NCBI GenBank assembly: GCA_040754395.1
Contig: JBFMCL010000026.1
Location: 1-39,725 of the forward strand
Length of the DNA stretch: 39,725 nucleotides
DNA from: Nitrospirota bacterium
Lineage (GTDB): Bacteria > Nitrospirota > Thermodesulfovibrionia > Thermodesulfovibrionales > SM23-35
Reading direction: 5' to 3'
The position numbers and the translations under genes are program-made. Position 1 is the first letter of the stretch; the number at the start of each line of letters is the position of its first letter. Positions 35,241-39,725 of the stretch are shown piece by piece. The notes beneath the pieces are model-generated. The model saw nothing but the letters and a program-made list of their open reading frames with translations. It did no database searches and was not told where the DNA came from.

Positions 35241-37285
35241 AACGGATCAAAGAAGAGGTCCTGGGCGTAGTTTCAGTTATGGCCAGCCTTTTCCTTCTCC
35301 TGAGTCTTTTTTCACATTATCTTCGCGACCCTGTGCCCTTTTTCAGAACAACAGTCCCCCCCGAGCCGCTGCATAATCTTGGAGGGATACTCGGAGCTTA
35401 TGTATCGGGGTGGCTCATAATCGCACTGGGAGTGGCTGCTTTTATTATCCCTGTCCTGATCACTGTCTTTGGTATCAGGAAACTCCTGGGCAAAGAAGGT
35501 CACAAGGCTTCCCTTCTGGGGGGGCTTCTCTTTGTCGTCTCTTCCGCGGTGCTGCTCGCACTCCTGTCACATACCTTCCATCTCTCGATAGAGAAATACC
35601 CAGACGGCATCGGCGGCCTTACCGGCAGGGGTGTTGCATATGTCGCACAGAAACTGTTGTCGGTACCCGGGGCATACATATTTTCCCTCTCCTTTTTCCT
35701 GTCCGCGCTCATCTTAATGAGCCCTGTGTCCGTCATTTCCGTTGCCTTCGGCAAGAGGCAAAAAAAGCCCGAGAGGAAAGAACTGTTCGAAGAGAGAATC
35801 CCTGAAGAGGAGGAGATACTGATTATTGAGCCCGAACCTTTGCCGGAGCCTCCTTCGGGTGTTCAGCCCGAGACGGTGATTCCGGGTAAAACAGGGGGAT
35901 ATGAACTTCCTTCCCTGGAGTTGCTGAGCCTGTCCGACTCATCGTCTGTAAGACCGTCAAAGGATGACCTGCTGACGGATTCATCGGTTATCGAAAAAAA
36001 GCTTGAGGATTTCGGAGTTGTCGGCAAGGTTGCCTCAGTGCACCCCGGCCCGATCGTAACCATGTATGAGTTTGAACCCGCTCCGGGGGTAAAGATCAAC
36101 AGGATCGTATCCCTTTCGGATGATCTTGCCCTGGCCCTGAAGGCACAGAGCGTAAGGGTTTCGCCGATTCCCGGAAGAGCGGTGATCGGGATAGAAGTGC
36201 CGAACAAGCTGCGCGAGACAGTCTCACTGAGAGAAATCCTTTCGTCCGAAGGATTCAGGAAAAGCAGGTCGAAGCTTACCCTCAGCCTCGGAAAGGATAT
36301 CGCAGGGCTGCCGGTTGTGGCGGATCTTTCAAAAATGCCCCATCTCCTTGTTGCAGGAGCCACAGGCTCCGGCAAGAGCGTATCCATTAACTCCATGGTC
36401 ATGAGCATTCTGTACAAGTCCGCCCCTTCGGAGGTGAAGATGCTGATGGTAGACCCGAAGCTCCTCGAGCTTTCCGCGTATGAGGATATCCCGCACCTGA
36501 TCGCCCCGGTAATCACCAACCCGAAGGAGGCTGCGGAGTCGCTGAAGAAGATGGTGATCGAGATGGAGAGACGGTACCGGTTTCTTGCGGAGAGGTCTTC
36601 GAGGAACATCGAGAGCTTCAACCAGCAGGCCAAAGAGGAAGAGAAACTTCCCTATATTGTCATCATTATCGACGAACTCGCAGACCTCATGTTCACTGCG
36701 CCGAACGATGTCGAGGATTCGATCGCGCGGCTTGCGCAGATGGGGAGGGCATCAGGAATACATCTTGTCCTTGCGACGCAGAGGCCTTCCGTTGACGTAA
36801 TCACGGGAATCATTAAGGCGAATTTCCCTGCACGAATCGCGTTTCAGGTGTCTTCCAAGGTTGATTCGAGAACGATCCTTGATTCTCACGGCGCGGAACA
36901 GCTCCTCGGCAAGGGCGACATGCTCCTCATGCTGCCGGGCGCGAGGATCATACGTGTCCACGGCGCATTGATCACTGAGGATGAAACAAGGGCCGTCACA
37001 GAGTTCGTGAAAACTCAGGGCAGACCCGATTACACCATGATGGAAAGCATACAGACAATTGACCAGACTGATCAGGATAACAGGGCCGGAGAACGGGACG
37101 ATATGTATTTCAGGGCGATCGAGATTGGAGAGACTGCCGGTGAGGTCTCTATCTCGTCAATTCAGAGAAGGCTCAAGATCGGCTATAACAGGGCAGCAAG
37201 GATCATGGAACTGCTCGAAGAAGACGGGCTCGTGGGCCCCCCGAAGGCTGCCGGGAAACCAAGGGACTTTCTCGGGAGAAGATAA
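35225..37285 (+). CDS. ftsK: DNA translocase FtsK
   Basis: 686 residues, a compact FtsK/SpoIIIE. Four membrane segments (about 14-31, 58-84, 98-118, 149-175), a short acidic and proline-rich linker (180-240), the alpha domain (255-345), the RecA-like motor with Walker A AGATGSGKSV (377-386) and Walker B IIIDELADL (480-488), and a C-terminal winged-helix gamma domain (640-685, SISSIQRRLKIGYNRAARIM) that reads polar KOPS-like sites. It pumps DNA at the division septum for chromosome dimer resolution. The short linker is common outside Enterobacteria. Confidence 0.97.
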   Translation: MAERIKRIKEEVLGVVSVMASLFLLLSLFSHYLRDPVPFFRTTVPPEPLHNLGGILGAYVSGWLIIALGVAAFIIPVLITVFGIRKLLGKEGHKASLLGGLLFVVSSAVLLALLSHTFHLSIEKYPDGIGGLTGRGVAYVAQKLLSVPGAYIFSLSFFLSALILMSPVSVISVAFGKRQKKPERKELFEERIPEEEEILIIEPEPLPEPPSGVQPETVIPGKTGGYELPSLELLSLSDSSSVRPSKDDLLTDSSVIEKKLEDFGVVGKVASVHPGPIVTMYEFEPAPGVKINRIVSLSDDLALALKAQSVRVSPIPGRAVIGIEVPNKLRETVSLREILSSEGFRKSRSKLTLSLGKDIAGLPVVADLSKMPHLLVAGATGSGKSVSINSMVMSILYKSAPSEVKMLMVDPKLLELSAYEDIPHLIAPVITNPKEAAESLKKMVIEMERRYRFLAERSSRNIESFNQQAKEEEKLPYIVIIIDELADLMFTAPNDVEDSIARLAQMGRASGIHLVLATQRPSVDVITGIIKANFPARIAFQVSSKVDSRTILDSHGAEQLLGKGDMLLMLPGARIIRVHGALITEDETRAVTEFVKTQGRPDYTMMESIQTIDQTDQDNRAGERDDMYFRAIEIGETAGEVSISSIQRRLKIGYNRAARIMELLEEDGLVGPPKAAGKPRDFLGRR

Positions 37286-37302
37286 GAGACGTCTTCAGAT
37301 TA

Positions 37303-37394
37303 CCCCCCCCTATTTTTTCTGTAATGTCACTTCCGTCTTCGTCTTTTGTAAACGCGAAGATGGCTGAAATATCCAGCACAGAGCTTTTAGCCAC
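37303..37394 (-). pseudogene. Truncated vapC-like PIN toxin, N-terminal remnant
   Basis: From a GTG at 37394 the - strand reads VAKSSVLDISAIFAFTKDED followed by GSDITEKI, matching the start of a VapC PIN domain, including the first conserved aspartate (VLD). Resemblance stops near an 8-base C-run (37303-37310); the frame then runs antisense into ftsK. The remaining acidic residues of a PIN active site are missing, so it cannot be active. The start overlaps the end of the antitoxin remnant, as in intact vapBC operons. Confidence 0.7.
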
Positions 37395-37619
37395 GTTTTC
37401 TTTCCTCTTTTCTCGACTCAGGGAGTTTTTCGAACAGGTTCGCATCTTTGAATCTTCCCCTCAGCGCTTTCACAGGGTCTTGGGGAATCGGCATGACTGT
37501 TATGGTATGGTATGCCCGTCATCTATCCATTCAAGCTTTGTTTTCGCTTTGATATCATATCTCCTGCGTATAGCGGCAGGGATGGCGGTCTGCCCCCTTA
37601 CTGTCACCGTGCTTTCCAT
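37387..37619 (-). pseudogene. Frameshifted vapB-like (AbrB/SpoVT family) antitoxin
   Basis: From the ATG at 37619 (GGGAGGGAGAAAT upstream) the - strand reads MESTVTVRGQTAIPAAIRRR then YDIKAKTKLEWIDDGHTI, an AbrB-type swapped-hairpin start. It stops early because TATGG is tandemly duplicated at about 37501-37510 (+ strand). Dropping one copy restores 75 codons to the TAA at 37387, continuing TVMPIPQDPVKALRGRF and an EKLPESRKEERKRG tail. A TATAAT lies upstream of the ATG on the - strand. Confidence 0.72.
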
Positions 37620-37676
37620 ATTTCTCCCTCCCGTGACAATTATAAGATTTATTTCTATTTTACAAGATATAAATCA

Positions 37677-37817
37677 TTAGCAGACAATCCCACCAAGAGT
37701 ATGAATTGGCAAACGCATAGCTACTTCTCCATCAATCTTCACAACAATGGTCTCGCTTTCCTTCGAAAGATACGCTCCCTGAGTGGTCACAAAGAGCGTG
37801 TTAAGAAGCTTTTTCAT
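37677..37817 (-). pseudogene. cas1: Truncated cas1 (type I-C-like), N-terminal 46 codons
   Basis: From the ATG at 37817 the - strand encodes [20 protein letters not shown], then [20 protein letters not shown] and LGGIVC followed by TAA. This matches the N-terminal beta domain of type I-C Cas1; full-length proteins (about 340 residues) continue straight on after IVC with FG. The whole catalytic alpha-helical domain is lost, so no integrase activity is possible. AAGGA lies 10 bases upstream. The break falls next to the promoter of the vapB-like gene. Confidence 0.8.
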
Positions 37818-37849
37818 ATTCCATTAATCCTTCAGAAGTATCTCATTTC

Positions 37850-37891
37850 TTGACAAGCACCATGCTTACTTGTACAATAATTTGTACAATG
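37850..37891 (+). promoter_or_regulatory. yefM-yoeB promoter with TGTACA operators
   Basis: TTGACA (37850-37855) and TACAAT (37873-37878) are 17 bases apart. TTGTACAAT occurs twice in direct orientation (37870-37878 and 37882-37890); each holds a TGTACA core, 12 bases apart, overlapping the -10. In E. coli the YefM-YoeB complex binds TGTACA-centred palindromes at its own promoter, so conditional autorepression is the expected mode here. A clean AAGGAG Shine-Dalgarno follows at 37896-37901. Confidence 0.85.
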
Positions 37892-37907
37892 TAAAAAGGA
37901 GATATCC

Positions 37908-38159
37908 ATGGCAACGATTACATATTCAGATGCCCGCACAAGGCTTGCCGCAACAATGAAAAAAGTATGCGAAAACCATGAGCCTGTGATCATCACCAGG
38001 CAGAAGGAAGAATCAGTTGTAATGCTCTCTCTTGAAGATTTCAGAGCACTCGAAGAAACTGCATATCTTCTCCGCGTGCCCAAAAACGCCCTGCGTTTGC
38101 TGGAATCCATCGCAGAGCTTGAACGCGGCGGCGGAAAGACTCGCAAACTCGCCGAGTGA
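37908..38159 (+). CDS. yefM: YefM/Phd family antitoxin
   Basis: 83 residues. The N-terminal Phd/YefM DNA-binding fold is present (ATITYSDARTRLAATMKKVC, then VIITRQKEESVVMLSLEDFR), and a C-terminal helical tail (LRLLESIAELERGGGKTRKL) would wrap the toxin. It neutralises YoeB and represses the operon. The stop overlaps the toxin GTG by 4 bases. Intact, with good promoter and ribosome site, unlike the broken vapBC and cas1 pieces to its left. Confidence 0.93.
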   Translation: MATITYSDARTRLAATMKKVCENHEPVIITRQKEESVVMLSLEDFRALEETAYLLRVPKNALRLLESIAELERGGGKTRKLAE

Positions 38160-38410
38160 AGCTCATCTTTTCCAAAAATGCCTGGGAGGATTATCTCTAC
38201 TGGCAAAAGACCGACAAGAATATGCTGAAACGCATAAACCGGTTGATCCATGAGATCATGAACGATCCGTTCACAGGTCCCGGAAAACCCGAACCGCTCA
38301 AGCACGGACTTTCCGGTTACTGGTCCCGCCGCATTAACGACGAGCACCGGATTGTGTATCGGCCTGCCGAAGATGCTATTCTTATTGCCCAACTGCGTTT
38401 TCATTACTGA
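38156..38410 (+). CDS. yoeB: YoeB family mRNA interferase toxin
   Basis: 84 residues, the same length as E. coli YoeB and alignable throughout by eye: KLIFSKNAWEDYLYWQKTDK at the start, GKPEPLKHGLSGYWSRRI in the middle, RFHY at the end. Catalytic residues E46, R65 and H83 and terminal Y84 are all present. YoeB cuts mRNA in the ribosomal A site under stress. The start is GTG overlapping the antitoxin stop, so it needs antitoxin translation. All landmarks suggest an active toxin. Confidence 0.95.
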   Translation: MKLIFSKNAWEDYLYWQKTDKNMLKRINRLIHEIMNDPFTGPGKPEPLKHGLSGYWSRRINDEHRIVYRPAEDAILIAQLRFHY

Positions 38411-38482
38411 TTTCAGTTCTTCTGCACTTATCAATATTCCGGCAATCAATTATCGAAAGACCGGCGTATGAAAATATTTTCA

Positions 38483-38507
38483 GTTTCAATCCTTGTTTTC
38501 ATGGAAG
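38483..38507. repeat. Possible relic CRISPR repeat left of the array
   Basis: GTTTCAATCC at 38483-38492 equals the first ten bases of the array repeat but is followed by TTGTTTTCATGGAAG instead of the GC palindrome. It starts 71 bases before repeat 1, near one repeat-spacer period (65-67). It may be a decayed end repeat, or a single repeat of a different (Cas6-type) family that also begins GTTTCAATCC. Chance is not excluded. The rest of the gap 38411-38553 has no gene I can support. Confidence 0.35.
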
Positions 38508-38553
38508 TATCTCATAAACTGTTCAATGTGAAGAAGGTATCGCTCCTCACCGA

Positions 38554-39725
38554 GTTTCAATCCACGCCCCTGCGCGAGGGGCGACGTCAACCGTCAGCAA
38601 AACCTCCCTATGTCGTTATGTTTCAATCCACGCCCCTGCGCGAGGGGCGACGTCGGTCACCGTCACCTTCCTCCCGCCTGTGACGTTTCAATCCACGCCC
38701 CTGCGCGAGGGGCGACACCTTGCTCCACCATCGTCTCTTCTACCGTATTCTGTTTCAATCCACGCCCCTGCGCGAGGGGCGACAGGATCTTTCTGCGACG
38801 CCATAAACTCTACAATGTTTCAATCCACGCCCCTGCGCGAGGGGCGACTTTATCTCTACGCCGGGTTCAGGACGGAGGACAGGTTTCAATCCACGCCCCT
38901 GCGCGAGGGGCGACTTTAATAGACCGGGTGATTTTATCAATATGCTCCTGTTTCAATCCACGCCCCTGCGCGAGGGGCGACATCGTATAACGGCGGCTGG
39001 ACGCTTCTCAGAAAAGTTTCAATCCACGCCCCTGCGCGAGGGGCGACCGGAACCGAAAAAGGCAGTGAGCATACCAACACAGTTTCAATCCACGCCCCTG
39101 CGCGAGGGGCGACTACACCGGCATCGTGACGATCGCCGACTTCTGGCAGTTTCAATCCACGCCCCTGCGCGAGGGGCGACCCCCATCAAAGCGGCAAACG
39201 ACATTGTCGGTAGCAGTTTCAATCCACGCCCCTGCGCGAGGGGCGACACCCTATGTCGTCTTCCGTCGTGAGCGCAAGCGTGTTTCAATCCACGCCCCTG
39301 CGCGAGGGGCGACACCCTATGTCGTCTTCCGTCGTGAGCGCAAGCGTGTTTCAATCCACGCCCCTGCGCGAGGGGCGACGATGACGACCGACCAGTCAAA
39401 GACGCTCGACGTGTTTCAATCCACGCCCCTGCGCGAGGGGCGACTTTAATATCGTATTCGCTATCATTGATAATGGTGTTTCAATCCACGCCCCTGCGCG
39501 AGGGGCGACTCACTTTTACTCAGGCGGAGTGTATTTATTAGGGGTTTCAATCCACGCCCCTGCGCGAGGGGCGACTGCAGCATAAGCAGGAGCATGAGCC
39601 CTATGCATAGTTTCAATCCACGCCCCTGCGCGAGGGGCGACATGTATCGGTTTTGGTTGCTCTGCCTTGCCGAGGTTTCAATCCACGCCCCTGCGCGAGG
39701 GGCGACCAAGACCTTGGAATTAATT
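38554..39725 (-). CRISPR. Type I-C CRISPR array, at least 18 repeats, open at the right edge
   Basis: Eighteen identical 32-base repeats, + strand starting GTTTCAATCCACGCCCC and ending GCGAGGGGCGAC, begin at 38554, 38620, 38685, 38752, 38817, 38883, 38950, 39016, 39082, 39149, 39216, 39282, 39348, 39413, 39478, 39544, 39610 and 39675. The 17 complete spacers are 33-35 bases; spacers 11 (39248-39281) and 12 (39314-39347) are identical. After the last repeat 19 bases remain, either a cut spacer or leader. The repeat has a 7-bp palindrome CGCCCCT/AGGGGCG with loop GCGCG. Its reverse complement ends GTGGATTGAAAC, the type I-C 3' end, so crRNAs are read from the - strand and the leader should lie to the right. 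Confidence 0.98.

Noticed and set aside
37818-37850. Codons EILLKD followed by TAA just upstream of the cas1 fragment, possibly the end of cas4
   Set aside because: Only six residues; the upstream frame overlaps the yefM promoter and shows no Cas4 cysteine motif.
37832-38449. 205-residue - strand frame over yefM-yoeB
   Set aside because: The + strand genes match known families over full length; the antisense frame has no recognisable content or ribosome site.
38606-39259. Spacer 1 shares CCCTATGTCGT (11 bases) with spacers 11 and 12
   Set aside because: Too short to claim a shared target; flanking bases differ.
38468-39709. Several open frames on both strands across the array with repeating peptides such as FQSTPLREGRR or APRAGAWIET
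   Set aside because: They are translations of the CRISPR repeats, not genes.

Overview
The window is a bacterial chromosome segment of roughly 50% GC. The gene content and protein sequences (fused str-S10-spc-alpha ribosomal cluster, type IV pilus motor genes, an octaheme cytochrome, an ACT-domain malic enzyme, a type I-C CRISPR) suggest a Nitrospirota-like or other deep-branching anaerobic or microaerophilic Gram-negative bacterium. That placement is inference from overall resemblance; no rRNA gene is present to settle it.

Layout. (1) 1-14425: the 3' end of tuf, then an unbroken ribosomal cluster on the + strand from rpsJ to rplQ with secY, map, infA and rpoA embedded, closed by a clear intrinsic terminator. 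rpmD (L30) and adk are missing from their common places. Four r-proteins (S4, S14, L24, L36) keep zinc-type cysteines. A large imperfect palindrome lies across the rpmC stop codon. (2) 14499-16324: galE, then on the - strand a two-gene unit of a small Toprim protein and a YraN-type nuclease-fold protein. (3) 16487-25617: type IV pilus motor and regulation: two pilB copies in tandem, pilT, pilC, then a PilS/PilR-like pair. The two pilB genes share a 519-bp 5' tract with a single mismatch but have diverged downstream, a signature of gene conversion. (4) 25720-30851: malic enzyme with an ACT domain, a thermonuclease-like protein, a LOG-family protein, LemA, and an M48 peptidase fused to a GYF_2-like segment and zinc ribbons. 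(5) 30891-32573: a small eight-cysteine protein and an orphan octaheme c-type cytochrome resembling the hydroxylamine oxidoreductase family. (6) 32811-37285: RNase J, UppP and FtsK, tightly packed. (7) 37286-39725: an accessory zone with a decayed vapBC toxin-antitoxin module, the first 46 codons of a type I-C-like cas1, an intact yefM-yoeB module with a recognisable TGTACA operator, a possible relic repeat, and a type I-C CRISPR array of at least 18 identical repeats running off the right edge.

How it fits together. Regions 1, 3 and 6 are core housekeeping modules. The most informative part is the right end: fragments of cas1 and vapBC beside a live toxin-antitoxin pair and a uniform CRISPR array record a history of insertion and deletion at the edge of a defence locus. 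By repeat orientation the array should be read leftward, so its leader and any intact cas operon are expected beyond the right edge. Several genes (malic enzyme, thermonuclease, RNase J, FtsK) have a perfect TATAAT within 2-9 bases of the start codon, and most of them lack a Shine-Dalgarno sequence, which suggests leaderless transcripts in this genome.
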